The notes under the pieces were generated by a model. It worked only from the letters and a program-made list of their open reading frames with translations, made no database searches and was not told the DNA's origin. Below are positions 16,771 to 24,846 of a stretch of DNA of 36,990 bases, one piece after another; positions within the stretch are counted from its first letter, which is position 1, and every line of letters begins with the position of its first letter. This DNA comes from Streptomyces sp. 13-12-16 (GTDB lineage: Bacteria > Actinomycetota > Actinomycetes > Streptomycetales > Streptomycetaceae): assembly GCF_002114215.1 (NCBI RefSeq), contig NZ_NCTE01000078.1:1-36990 (forward strand). Direction: 5' to 3'. Position numbers and translations under genes: made by a program.

Positions 16771-18498
16771 TCATGGCGGCGGCACGCGCAGGGCGAGCAG
16801 GGCCACGTCGTCGGTGCTGCCGGGCGGCACGTGGGCGAGCACGGCGCCGCACAGCGTGTCCAGCGGTTCGCGGGCGAGGGCGAGGGCGTGCCGGCGCAAC
16901 CGGTCCAGGCCCGTGTCGAGGTCGCTGCCCGGGGCCTCGACCAGCCCGTCGGTGTACAGCAGCAGGGTGGAGCCGGACTCCAGGGGATGTGTGGCGTCCG
17001 GCCGGCCCGCGCCGGTGACCGGACCGGTGCCGAGGAGCAGCCCTTGGCCGGCTTCCAGGTAGCACGCGGTGCCGTCCGGGGAGAGGAGCAGCGGAGGCGG
17101 GTGTCCCGCACTGGTCCAGTGGAGCGTCCACGGTCCCGTGTCCGGGTCGCCCTCGACGCGGGCGAGGATCAGGGTGGCCAGCGGGACGGTGGTGATGACC
17201 GGCATGGCGGCGTCGAGGCGGTCGACGACGGCGCCGGGCGGTCCCGTGTGGTCCCAGGCCAGTGAACGCAGGATGCCGTGCAGTTGCGCCATGCCGGCCG
17301 CCGCGGTCAGGTCGTGGCCCACGACGTCACCGATGACCAGGGCGAGCGCGCCGTCCTTCAGCGTGAAGGCGTCGTACCAGTCCCCGCCGACCTGGGAGCC
17401 CGCCGGTGCGGGCTGGTAGCGGGCGGCCAGCCGGAGGCGGCCGGGCCGGGGCAGCGGAGCGAGCAGGTTGCGCTGCATGGCCTCGGCGACGGCACGCTGA
17501 CGGCCGTAGCGGCGGGTGTTGTCGACGACCACGCCGACCCGGCGGCCGACATCGCCCACCGCCTCCAGGTCGCCCTCGTCGAAGGGATGTGCCGGGTCGG
17601 TGCGCACCACCGTCAGCGCCCCGGTGATCCGCTCCTCGGCGCCGAGCGGCACCGTGACGGCGGAGCTTGCGCTCACGGCACCCAGGAAGCCGCCGTGGAG
17701 GGCGACCAGAGGGGATTGTCCGGCGGCCGGGGTGACGGCTGTCACCCGCTCCTGGAGTACGGATTCACCACCGGTCAGCGCCCGGCCCAGGGGTGAGTCC
17801 TCCACCTCACCGGCGTCCTCCGGGACGGGTGCGCGCCGGCCCTCGAATCCGGCGTTCCGTCCCTCCGGACCGGTCACCGCCACACGGTGGATCTCCCCGG
17901 AGCCGGTGCGGAGATCCACCGCCGCCCAGTCGGCGAGGCGGGGCACCAGCAGGCGCACCAGGCGGGCCAGTGCCTCGTCGGTTTCCAGGGTCTGCCCGAG
18001 GACTTCCGTGATCTCGGCGACCAGGGACAGCCGCTCGTTGAGGTCCTCCAGGGCGCGCGTGCGTGCCGTTCGCTCCCGGTGGACGTGGCGGTCCCCGGTG
18101 GCATCCGTGAACAGCAGCGCCATACCCCTGACGGAGCCGTCCTCCGTCAGGGGAGAGGCGGACCAGGAGACCGCCAGCAGGCGACCGTCGCCCCGCAGGT
18201 ATGTGCCACCCTCCCCGCGCGCCGCCTTCCCCTCGGCCAGCGCGTGGAGCAGTGGGCACCGGTCCCGGGGCACCTCGTTGCCGTCCGCGTCCCGGTGCAG
18301 CAGGTCGTGCGCGTCAGCGCCCCGCATCGCCGCGGTGGTGCGGCCCAGCAGCCGCTCGGCCGCCGGATTCGCGGCGACCGCCCGTCCGGCTGCGTCCAGC
18401 ACCAGCAGCGCCGTGTCCAGCCGCTCGACGACCTGCCGCCAGAACCCCGGCTCGTCCGCCGGCCACCGCCCCATGTCCTCACCCACCGCATCACGCAC
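16771..18498 (-). CDS. PAS-GAF-PP2C (RsbU-like) serine phosphatase
   Basis: Cytoplasmic signalling phosphatase of 575 residues. In order: a PAS domain (about residues 15-125, LDTALLVLDAAGRAVAANPAAERLLGR region), a GAF domain (about 165-325), and a C-terminal PPM/SpoIIE phosphatase domain. Its metal-binding motifs are GGDWYDAF, LVIGDVVGHD, and GSTDDVALLALR at the end. Such proteins dephosphorylate anti-anti-sigma factors and so release stress sigma factors. The GTG at 18498 is chosen for GGAGGG 7 bases upstream. No anti-sigma or anti-anti-sigma gene is adjacent, and no ATPase (RsbW) domain is fused. Its target is therefore elsewhere in the genome. Confidence 0.92.
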   Translation of the reverse strand: MRDAVGEDMGRWPADEPGFWRQVVERLDTALLVLDAAGRAVAANPAAERLLGRTTAAMRGADAHDLLHRDADGNEVPRDRCPLLHALAEGKAARGEGGTYLRGDGRLLAVSWSASPLTEDGSVRGMALLFTDATGDRHVHRERTARTRALEDLNERLSLVAEITEVLGQTLETDEALARLVRLLVPRLADWAAVDLRTGSGEIHRVAVTGPEGRNAGFEGRRAPVPEDAGEVEDSPLGRALTGGESVLQERVTAVTPAAGQSPLVALHGGFLGAVSASSAVTVPLGAEERITGALTVVRTDPAHPFDEGDLEAVGDVGRRVGVVVDNTRRYGRQRAVAEAMQRNLLAPLPRPGRLRLAARYQPAPAGSQVGGDWYDAFTLKDGALALVIGDVVGHDLTAAAGMAQLHGILRSLAWDHTGPPGAVVDRLDAAMPVITTVPLATLILARVEGDPDTGPWTLHWTSAGHPPPLLLSPDGTACYLEAGQGLLLGTGPVTGAGRPDATHPLESGSTLLLYTDGLVEAPGSDLDTGLDRLRRHALALAREPLDTLCGAVLAHVPPGSTDDVALLALRVPPP

Positions 18499-18633
18499 GC
18501 ACGGACCCTCCGCAGACCGGCTTTCCGTCGATGGTCCTCCGATGCGGGCCTGCTCGCAGGGCGACGGGGGCACCTGGCGCACACCGCGTCGGCACGGCCC
18601 GCCGGTCCCGGCAAGGAGTGCTCGGGCCAGGGG

Positions 18634-19683
18634 TCAGTCGTCCTTCCGCCGTCTGTCCCGACTCCGCGTCTCCCGGATGGGCGGCTGTTCTCCGGCGGAG
18701 CCGTGCGCAGAGCTGTCCTCGTCCCGGTCCGCGGGGGCGGCTGTCCCGGCCGGGCCGGGGTGTCGGATGCTCAGTACGACGGACGCGGCCAGGACCGTGA
18801 CGATGACGGCGAGGCTGATGGGCGACGGGATCTCCGGGATGCTGCTGCTGAAGAGTTCGTGGGACGCCTGGAGGATCAGTTTCACGCCGATGAAGGCAAG
18901 GATCAGCGCGAGGCCCTTGCTGAGGTAGTGGAACCGGTCCAGCAGTCCGGCGAGCAGGAAGTACAGGGCCCGCAGGCCGAGGATGGCGAACGCGTTGCTG
19001 GTGTAGACGATGAAGGCGTCGTCGCTGACCGCCAGGACGGCGGGCACGCTGTCCACGGCGAAGACCAGGTCGGCTGCCTCGATCGCCGCGACGACGGCGA
19101 GCAGGGGGGTGGCGACCCGCTTGCCGGCTTCCCTTACGAAGAACTTCATCCCGGCGTACTCGTCCTGGACGGGTACCACCTTGCGCAGCAGCCGCACCGC
19201 GATGCTCCTGCCCGGGTCGAAGCTCTCTTCCTCCCCCTTGAGGATCTTGTAGGTGCTGTAGAAGAGGATGACCGCGAAGACGAAGAGCACCGCGGTGAAC
19301 CGGCTGACCACGGCCACCCCGGCGGCCAGGAAGAGGCCCCGGAACACCAGAGCGCCCATGACGCCGAAGAACAGCACACGGTGCTGGTAGGCGCGCGGCA
19401 CCTCGAAGTAGGCGAAGATCAGCGCGAAGACGAACAGGTTGTCGACCGACAGGCTCTTCTCCAGGAGCCACGCAGTGGTGTACTCCACCCCCGGCGCCGT
19501 GCCCAGGACCAGGAAGACGACCGCGCCGAAGACCAGGGCGAGACCGATCCATACCGCGCTCCAGGCGGCGGCCTCCTTGAACCGGATGACATGCGCCTCC
19601 CGGTGCGCCAGCAGGTCCACGGCCAGCGACACGACCACGGTGACGGCGAACACAGACCACAGCCAGAACGGCACGTCGAGCAC
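18634..19683 (-). CDS. TerC/Alx family membrane protein
   Basis: Integral membrane protein of 349 residues with eight to nine hydrophobic helices. TerC signatures include LLEKSLSVDNLFVFALIF and, in the second half, EAADLVFAVDSVPAVLAVS, each with the acidic residues thought to bind metal ions. The C-terminus is a hydrophilic charged tail. Relatives (Alx, MeeF/MeeY, TerC) are linked to manganese efflux, alkaline pH and tellurite resistance. The GTG at 19683 has GAGGGG 6 bases upstream. It is followed by the phosphatase gene 135 bases on, same strand. Together with NhaA it fits an ion/pH-stress cargo. Confidence 0.92.
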   Translation of the reverse strand: MLDVPFWLWSVFAVTVVVSLAVDLLAHREAHVIRFKEAAAWSAVWIGLALVFGAVVFLVLGTAPGVEYTTAWLLEKSLSVDNLFVFALIFAYFEVPRAYQHRVLFFGVMGALVFRGLFLAAGVAVVSRFTAVLFVFAVILFYSTYKILKGEEESFDPGRSIAVRLLRKVVPVQDEYAGMKFFVREAGKRVATPLLAVVAAIEAADLVFAVDSVPAVLAVSDDAFIVYTSNAFAILGLRALYFLLAGLLDRFHYLSKGLALILAFIGVKLILQASHELFSSSIPEIPSPISLAVIVTVLAASVVLSIRHPGPAGTAAPADRDEDSSAHGSAGEQPPIRETRSRDRRRKDD

Positions 19684-20123
19684 GAGAGACCCCTCACGAG
19701 GGCTGGTGTGGAAGCCTGCTCCTGCAAGAATTCTGGCTCAGGTGTCCAGGCTTGTCGTCCGCACCTGCGTAATGGCTGGCCGGGCCGCCGATGGCGGCCG
19801 TAAACCCTGTGCCGCGACGCAGTCGGAGGCGGAGTCCTCGGAGACCAGCGGAATGCCGGGGGTGCCGTAGCTGTAGGCGATTCTCTCCTGTGAGGCATTG
19901 ACAGGCGGACAGGCCGGTGTGCGGGCTTCTGGGTCGAACCGCCTGAGGGTGAGCGATGTCGGGGCGGCGGTGACGAGGGGTGACGTGGTGGTGCCGGCCG
20001 CGCCGCGTGCGGTCCTCGAGGTGATCCAGTCCGGGGCCATGCCTGAGCTCGCGGTAATCGTGCTCGATCCGCCGGCGCGTCGGGCCGGCGGCCGGTGTGA
20101 TGGCCCGATGCGGTGGCGGCTGA
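19684..20123. other. Gene-free stretch between TerC gene and junction zone
   Basis: About 440 bases. Frames here are short and have mixed codon composition. I see no gene or RNA. The TerC promoter should lie near its left end. Confidence 0.4.
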
Positions 20124-20171
20124 CGCGGCGAGCAGTTGCGGTAGCTCTGTCAGGAGGTCGTGGGAGCGCGG
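20124..20171 (-). pseudogene. DUF5994 gene relic
   Basis: On the minus strand this stretch would read RSHDLLTELPQLLAA. It matches the corresponding DNA of DUF5994 copy 3 at 40 of 48 bases. The sequence on both sides is unrelated to DUF5994. The relic runs, in a different frame, into the C-terminal codons of the gene at 20150-20536, so it marks a recombination joint. Confidence 0.65.
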
Positions 20172-20536
20172 TCGTCAGAGGAGCCCTCGATGGCCTCGAA
20201 GATGTCGGCGTCGGTCTCCTTCTGCCAGTCGGGCAGGCCGGGCCAGTCGGCGACGTATCCGGGCTTCGGGTTCTCGAAGTGCTTGTACATCTGGGCGGTC
20301 CAGCAGGTGGCGACGAAGCGGCTCTTCTGCTCGCGGGAGAGGCGGGAGGCGTGGCGGTCGCTGAGGTCGAGGAACTGGCGCACCTGGTCGTGGACGGCGC
20401 CGGCGGCCCGGCGCTCCCACTCGGGGGTCTCTTCCCAGGGGGTGACGTAGCCGGGCTTGGGCTCGCCGGGGAAGTGCTTGCGCACTCCGGTGATCCAAGC
20501 CTCGCGGAACAGTCGGGCGCCCTCGGACTACGACAT
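20150..20536 (-). pseudogene. Small repeat protein gene with an amber codon at position 3
   Basis: The ATG at 20536 has a good ribosome binding site (GGGGAAGG), but codon 3 is TAG (20530-20528). After it the frame is open and protein-like (SEGARLFREAWITGVRKHF...). Two related segments are visible, KPGYVTPWEETPEWER and KPGYVADWPGLPDWQ, so the protein has an internal duplication. I recall similar small Streptomyces proteins without the stop, but cannot verify this. The C-terminus (DDRAPTTS) comes from an out-of-frame DUF5994 relic. Translation could restart at the GTG at 20485, giving 111 residues. Otherwise the gene is broken at both ends. Function unknown. Confidence 0.6.
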
Positions 20537-20550
20537 GCCTTCCCCTCTCG

Positions 20551-20829
20551 TCACGTCGTGCACAGTGCGTCGATCTCGGCGCCCAGCTCCGCCACACGGG
20601 CGTCGCGGGTGAGCGGGCCGAGGTCGGTTCGTAGCCCCTGAAGTTTATGGGCGACGTAACCGGAGGAGGTCGTGCGGGCGAGCCGCAGCGCCTCCCCGCC
20701 GTAGGCGAGTACCTGGTCGGGGTCCTGGCGCCGGCCGCCGATGGCCGCGAGGTCGGTCAGGACCGCACCGCGTCGCCGGAAGGACTGGCCGGAAGCGAGG
20801 ACGTCCTGGCTGAGTGCGGTACTGAGAGG
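20551..20829 (-). pseudogene. C-terminal fragment of an XRE/TPR-type regulator
   Basis: About 90 codons are protein-like: GAVLTDLAAIGGRRQDPDQV followed by a TPR-like helix and SSGYVAHKLQGLRTDLGPL, ending VAELGAEIDALCTT. This resembles the last part of Streptomyces HTH regulators with C-terminal tetratricopeptide-like helices. The DNA-binding part is missing: beyond about 20829 the strand becomes the antisense of another gene fragment. It sits 14 bases before the small gene at 20536, suggesting the two were once an operon. Confidence 0.6.
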
Positions 20830-21105
20830 ATGTTCCGCGACCGGCTTCGGCGGGCGGGTCTGCCCGAGTTCGTCGCGGCTCCGACCGAGCCGGAGAACTT
20901 CCTCGCGGTCATGGAGTCGGGTCTGCGCACCTACGGGCTCCCTCTCCTGGACGAGATGCTGACCGACTCCCTGTTGGTCGATCTCGGCTACGTTGATGCC
21001 GACGCCCTCAGCCGGGCCCGCGACCACGCCGAGCGGACTCCCGCGGTGCCCGACCTGCTGTGCGACACACTCGCCCTGGAAGTCGGACTGCGGAGTCTCG
21101 CATGA
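20830..21105 (+). pseudogene. C-terminal gene fragment upstream of the methyltransferase
   Basis: Ninety-one codons, coding-like, reading RLRRAGLPEFVAAPTEPENF then LDEMLTDSLLVDLGYVDADAL. The text resembles the C-terminus of asparagine-synthase-like cyclases from peptide natural-product clusters, but this is a weak recognition. The N-terminal part is absent because the sequence switches at about 20829 to the antisense of the regulator fragment. It overlaps the methyltransferase ATG (ATGA), showing that it was the upstream member of an operon with it. Confidence 0.5.
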
Positions 21106-21848
21106 GCGGCCTGGACATTGCCGAACCCGGACACCTGGCAGCCTCCAACCTCTTCTACCGAGACCCAGCCCTGTACGACAGAGTGCAGTCCGACAACACC
21201 AGCGCGAGCACCTGTCGGGCGCTCGTCGACCGGCACCGCCCGGACGCCCGCAATCTGCTGGACCTGGGTTGTGGAACCGGGAGGGACCTGGAGCTGCTGG
21301 CCCGCTACTTCGACTGCATCGGCGTCGAGCTCCAGCCCGGCCTGGTCGACTACGCCCTCCGTACGCGGCCCGGCCTCGACATCCGCCTCGGCGACATGCG
21401 CACCATCCGACTCGATCACACCGCAGACGTCCTGACCTGCCTGGGAAACTCCCTCGCGTACGTGCACGACAACCAGGACATCCAGGCGGTCTTTCGAACC
21501 TTCGCAGCGCACGCCCATCCTGGGACACTCCTCGTACTCTGCTGTCCCGTAGCCCCGATCGAGCGTGATGAGCCGCAGGAAGCAGAGGTCGAGACCGGAT
21601 CGGGCACGGCCTATGTGACCATCAGCTACGAGTGGGACCTGCGGGCCCAGATGAACACCATGCGGCGGCACTGGGCGTTCGGCTCAGGTGAGGAAACACG
21701 GGACGTGATCCGTCGGCGTGTTCTCGGGCCGCGTGAGCTGGAGCTGTACGCGACCCTCGCCGGCTTCGACGTCATCCAGATCACGGACGGGATCGGAGCA
21801 GGCACCTTGAACGGGCCTACCGCGTACACCGTGGCCCGGTACAGGTGA
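21102..21848 (+). CDS. Class I SAM-dependent methyltransferase
   Basis: Soluble methyltransferase of 248 residues. The SAM-binding motif I is LLDLGCGTGRDLELLA (about residues 49-64), followed by an acidic motif in GVELQPGLVDYA and the post-I aspartate in LGDMRTIRL. The C-terminal half (RRHWAFGSGEETRDVIRRRV onward) resembles small-molecule or sugar N-methyltransferases. The ATG at 21102 has GGAG 6 bases upstream and overlaps the preceding fragment. Substrate unknown. It appears intact although its operon partner is truncated, so it is probably a stranded piece of a biosynthetic cluster. Confidence 0.87.
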   Translation: MSGLDIAEPGHLAASNLFYRDPALYDRVQSDNTSASTCRALVDRHRPDARNLLDLGCGTGRDLELLARYFDCIGVELQPGLVDYALRTRPGLDIRLGDMRTIRLDHTADVLTCLGNSLAYVHDNQDIQAVFRTFAAHAHPGTLLVLCCPVAPIERDEPQEAEVETGSGTAYVTISYEWDLRAQMNTMRRHWAFGSGEETRDVIRRRVLGPRELELYATLAGFDVIQITDGIGAGTLNGPTAYTVARYR

Positions 21849-21862
21849 TCAGGACGCGGTCG

Positions 21863-23605
21863 TCAGCGCCGATGGCGGGGGTCGTTCCCTGTCGGGCCGG
21901 GGGCCGACTGCGTGGTGGGCGCCGGGTGCGGGGTATGCCGGTTGGCTCGGAGGACCGTGGTGTTGCGGTCGTCGGGTAGTGAGGGCAGGTGAGCGCTGCG
22001 GCGCAGGCGCCAGACGAGGACGTCGCTCATGGATCCGGCGGAGCGTAGTTCGCGCCGTGTCGTGGCTTCGGTCAGCAGGGTGGCCGGGTCATGGCCGGCC
22101 CTCCGGGCGTCGTCGAGTGTGACGGCCAGGGCGGGCCAGCCGGACTCGGCTTGGATCTGGTCGGCCAGCTCCGGCAGCACTTGGTGGAGAAGGTTCGCCT
22201 GCTGTTGCCGGACACGTGGAGCCAGTCGCCGGCCTCGCTGGCTCAATGCTGTCATGGGCTGGACTGCGGCGGCCCGATAGGCGGCGCGGAGGTGCTCGGC
22301 GGCTTGCCGGGCTGCGGCGGCCTGCTGGCTGTGATGCTTCCTGGCGTGCCACTTCGCCGCGGCGGTCACGACGAAGAAGGCCATGTCGATGAGCATGGCC
22401 GTGGAGGCGCCGTCTTCGCCCCGGCCCAGGACCGGCCCGCTGTGGACGAGGTCACGGGCGGCTTGTCGCAGGGCCCGGTCGTGCCCGCGTACTGCCTTCA
22501 CGTGGGAGCGGCTCGCGCGCTCGAACGCGGTGGCCGCATCGCGCAGTTCAGCCCGGGTGTGGGCGGCGGAGGTCTTGGCCAGCGCGTCAAGGACCTCTCC
22601 GGTCGCGGCGATCTGGGCCGCTGCAGTGCCGTCGTCGCCGTGGTCGATCACCAGCAGGGCCTGCCACGTGGCAGCCGCGGCCCGCCGCCGCGCGAACGCG
22701 GGGCCAGTCACGGGCGGCGGTGCAGGCTGATCCGGCCATGAACTGTCGATGGTGGTGGGCGTCTCCGGGGGCCGGCTCCAGCGTTCGCGGACACGGGGCA
22801 GGGACAGGTCGGGCGCCAGCTTGGAGCCTGAGTAGAAGACCGGCTCGCCGTCCTTGTTCCGGTCATCGGGGAGGGCGACCTTGTACCCGAGGAGATCGCC
22901 GGAGGGCGCGAGACGTTTGCGGACCAGCAGACCGGCGGCGGCCAGGCGGTCGAAGAACTCGTCCGTCGAGGCAGCGCCGGCCACTGCCCGGCGCACGGAC
23001 TCACGAAGTTCATCCCGCGCGGTGCGCTCCCGGCCTTCCCGCCGGGCCTTGTGCCGTTCGGCGCTGGTCGGACGACGGGCCGCGGTGCCATCGCCGGTGG
23101 CGAGGCGGCGCAACCCGTAGTCGATCTCGATCACGCGGGCTTCGGCTTGGGAACGCTTGCCGTCCTGGCGGATACGGGCTTGGCGGCCGTCCTCTCGTAC
23201 GACGGTGGCGATGACGTGAATGTGGTCGTCGGCGTGCCGAATCGCTGCCCAGCGGCAGGCGGCGTCGTCACCGTCGGGAGCGATGCCGGTGGCTGCGACC
23301 ATTCGGCGCGCGATCTCGCCCCACTGCTCGTCCGACAGGACCGGGTCCTCAGGAGCGGCGCGTACCGACAGATGCCACACGTGCTCGGCGGGCCGTCGGT
23401 TCTTCGGCAGGGCGTTGACCGGCTGGTCGAGCAGCCGCTGGAGATCGCCGTACGTGGCGTCGGGGTCGCGCCCGGGATCAGGGGCGAGGCTGTCCCAGGC
23501 GGCCACCAGGTGCGGGTCCGTGTGTTCTTCGTGCGTGCCGGGCCCGTACAGGTAGTGGAGCAGGCCGATGGTGCGCGTGCCTCTTGCGTGGACGCGGGGG
23601 ATCAC
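21863..23605 (-). CDS. Relaxase / mobilization nuclease
   Basis: DNA relaxase of 580 residues that would nick the element at oriT and lead the strand during conjugative transfer. The N-terminal part carries a candidate catalytic Tyr in LLHYLYGPG (Tyr18 or Tyr20). The three-His metal motif is RHADDHIHVIAT (His124, His128, His130). This matches the actinobacterial relaxase/mobilization nuclease family typically paired with MobC. The C-terminal half (about 330-560) is helical, Ala/Arg-rich and without a helicase motif. The GTG at 23605 overlaps the MobC-like stop by 4 bases. No TraB/FtsK-like or T4SS gene is found in the window, so transfer would need helper functions. Confidence 0.9.
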   Translation of the reverse strand: MIPRVHARGTRTIGLLHYLYGPGTHEEHTDPHLVAAWDSLAPDPGRDPDATYGDLQRLLDQPVNALPKNRRPAEHVWHLSVRAAPEDPVLSDEQWGEIARRMVAATGIAPDGDDAACRWAAIRHADDHIHVIATVVREDGRQARIRQDGKRSQAEARVIEIDYGLRRLATGDGTAARRPTSAERHKARREGRERTARDELRESVRRAVAGAASTDEFFDRLAAAGLLVRKRLAPSGDLLGYKVALPDDRNKDGEPVFYSGSKLAPDLSLPRVRERWSRPPETPTTIDSSWPDQPAPPPVTGPAFARRRAAAATWQALLVIDHGDDGTAAAQIAATGEVLDALAKTSAAHTRAELRDAATAFERASRSHVKAVRGHDRALRQAARDLVHSGPVLGRGEDGASTAMLIDMAFFVVTAAAKWHARKHHSQQAAAARQAAEHLRAAYRAAAVQPMTALSQRGRRLAPRVRQQQANLLHQVLPELADQIQAESGWPALAVTLDDARRAGHDPATLLTEATTRRELRSAGSMSDVLVWRLRRSAHLPSLPDDRNTTVLRANRHTPHPAPTTQSAPGPTGNDPRHRR

Positions 23606-24261
23606 CCGGCCGTCCTGTTGTCCAAGTGGTGCTGGGTGAAGGCGTCGACGCGCTTGGCGGCGCGCTGGACGGCGGCGAGGACCGCCTCTGCCTGCGGTGC
23701 GTCGGCGCCGGAGTTCAGCGCCTTGGCGACCTGGTTGAGGTTGTTGCCGAGTTGCCCGAGGTGGCGCCGCAGCGCGAACAGCTCGTGCAGCATCTCTCGC
23801 TCGCCCGCGATGTCCGCGGCGGTACGGCCGAGGTCGTGGGCGGCGTTGAGAGCGGCGCGGGCGAGGAAGCCGGCGACGCTCATGTGGCAGGTGGCGGCTG
23901 CTCGGGCGAGCAGTTGGTACTCGGCATCATTCATGCGGCAGCTGGGCTGGTGCAGGCGCTTGTTCTCGTCGCGCAGACGTTCGCGCTGCTGTATGCGGGG
24001 CTGCAAGGGCGAGGTGTGCGCGCAGTCGACGTTGTGGCTCGCGTGTGGCTCTTCCCCGCCGGCATGCGATCCGTCCTCGGTCGCATCCGGATGGATCGGC
24101 GCATCCGGGAGCCGATCCGGTCCCACCGCTCTCAGGGCGGGAGACGCAAGAGCATTGCTCCCATCGGGAGCAATGCTCTTGCACCAACTTGCTCCGCCGG
24201 AGGCCGAGATGGTGGCCTCCTGACGTGGGTCGTCGGGAGTGTGCTGATGTGGTTGGTGCAT
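23602..24261 (-). CDS. MobC-like relaxosome accessory protein
   Basis: Mobilization accessory protein with a ribbon-helix-helix-like N-terminal part (MNDAEYQLLARAAATCHMS) and the MobC signature LRRHLGQLGNNLNQVAKAL near the C-terminus. It should bind oriT with the relaxase, whose GTG overlaps its stop. Length from the ATG at 24261 is 219 residues, but the first 100 or so are low-complexity. They are encoded by DNA carrying a 17-bp inverted repeat and a CGGTCC half-site. A start at the GTG at 24126 (174 residues) or further in is therefore plausible, which would put the hairpin in the upstream region. Confidence 0.8.
   Translation of the reverse strand: MHQPHQHTPDDPRQEATISASGGASWCKSIAPDGSNALASPALRAVGPDRLPDAPIHPDATEDGSHAGGEEPHASHNVDCAHTSPLQPRIQQRERLRDENKRLHQPSCRMNDAEYQLLARAAATCHMSVAGFLARAALNAAHDLGRTAADIAGEREMLHELFALRRHLGQLGNNLNQVAKALNSGADAPQAEAVLAAVQRAAKRVDAFTQHHLDNRTAG
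24146..24182. promoter_or_regulatory. 17-bp inverted repeat, candidate oriT hairpin
   Basis: GCAAGAGCATTGCTCCC and its exact complement GGGAGCAATGCTCTTGC flank a 3-base loop. It is unusually A+T-rich for this region. It lies beside the N-terminal codons of the MobC-like gene, where mobilizable elements often carry oriT. The nic site cannot be fixed from sequence. Confidence 0.5.
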
Positions 24262-24343
24262 GGGTCGCTTTCAGGATGGGTGTTCTACGGCGAGAACCCG
24301 CAGTGGCGGCCGTACGCGGCTGGCACCGGGCGGGCTCGTTACG

Positions 24344-24835
24344 GGACCGTGTGGGGCGGACTCCAAGTTGGAGCGGTCCGCGGGGACCGGTCCTCTCTCC
24401 CTCTGCGCATCACGCTCGGGGACCGCGTGCCGCGTTCTGAGGGTCTTCGGTCCTCGGCAGGACAGGGACCCGGCGGGGCTCGGTCCTCCCCTCACGATTG
24501 ACTTTCATCCGCGGTGCAGGACCGTTGTTTCCGCCCACCTGGGGGCTTTGACCTGCTGCTTTGCCAGGGGGCCGTTCCTGTATCCGGCGGGACCGTCGGG
24601 GACCGGTCCCCGCGACGTACGGGACCGGTCCCCGATGTCTGGTGAGGACCGGTCCCCACCTCGGGCGGCCACGGTCCCCGAATCGGGACGCTCGGTCCCC
24701 GCATGTGCCTGCTGTCCGGTCCCCGGCCACTGGGGACCGGTCCCCGACACCCTCGCTCGGTCCTCGACGGGGCACGAGGCCGGTCCTCGTGGCGAAAGTC
24801 TGCGCGCTCGGAGGCTGCCCTTGCGGTGTCCGGTC
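24344..24835. repeat. Array of GGACCGGTCC palindromes and CGGTCC half-sites
   Basis: Five full palindromes built on GGACCGGTCC: 24382-24393, 24598-24611, 24621-24633, 24644-24657 and 24732-24745. There are also about 13 single half-sites (CGGTCC or GGACCG) between 24344 and 24835, mostly extended to CGGTCCCC or CGGTCCTC. One more half-site is at 24118-24123. The array fills the gene-free gap between the MobC-like gene and the DnaC-like ATPase. Such dense repeats are typical of replication origins (iterons), partition sites or relaxosome loading sites. Which applies is unknown. Confidence 0.85.
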
Positions 24836-24846
24836 CTCATCGATCG

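Noticed and set aside
13857-17111. Long minus-strand frames across the desaturase, DUF5994 and phosphatase genes
   Set aside because: Out-of-frame readings of real genes. They are Arg/Pro/Ser-rich with no conserved motif.
17887-19803. A 638-codon plus-strand frame
   Set aside because: Antisense to the TerC and phosphatase genes.
24344-24835. A CRISPR array
   Set aside because: Units are short palindromes with irregular spacing, there are no constant 28-37 base repeats, and no cas genes are present.
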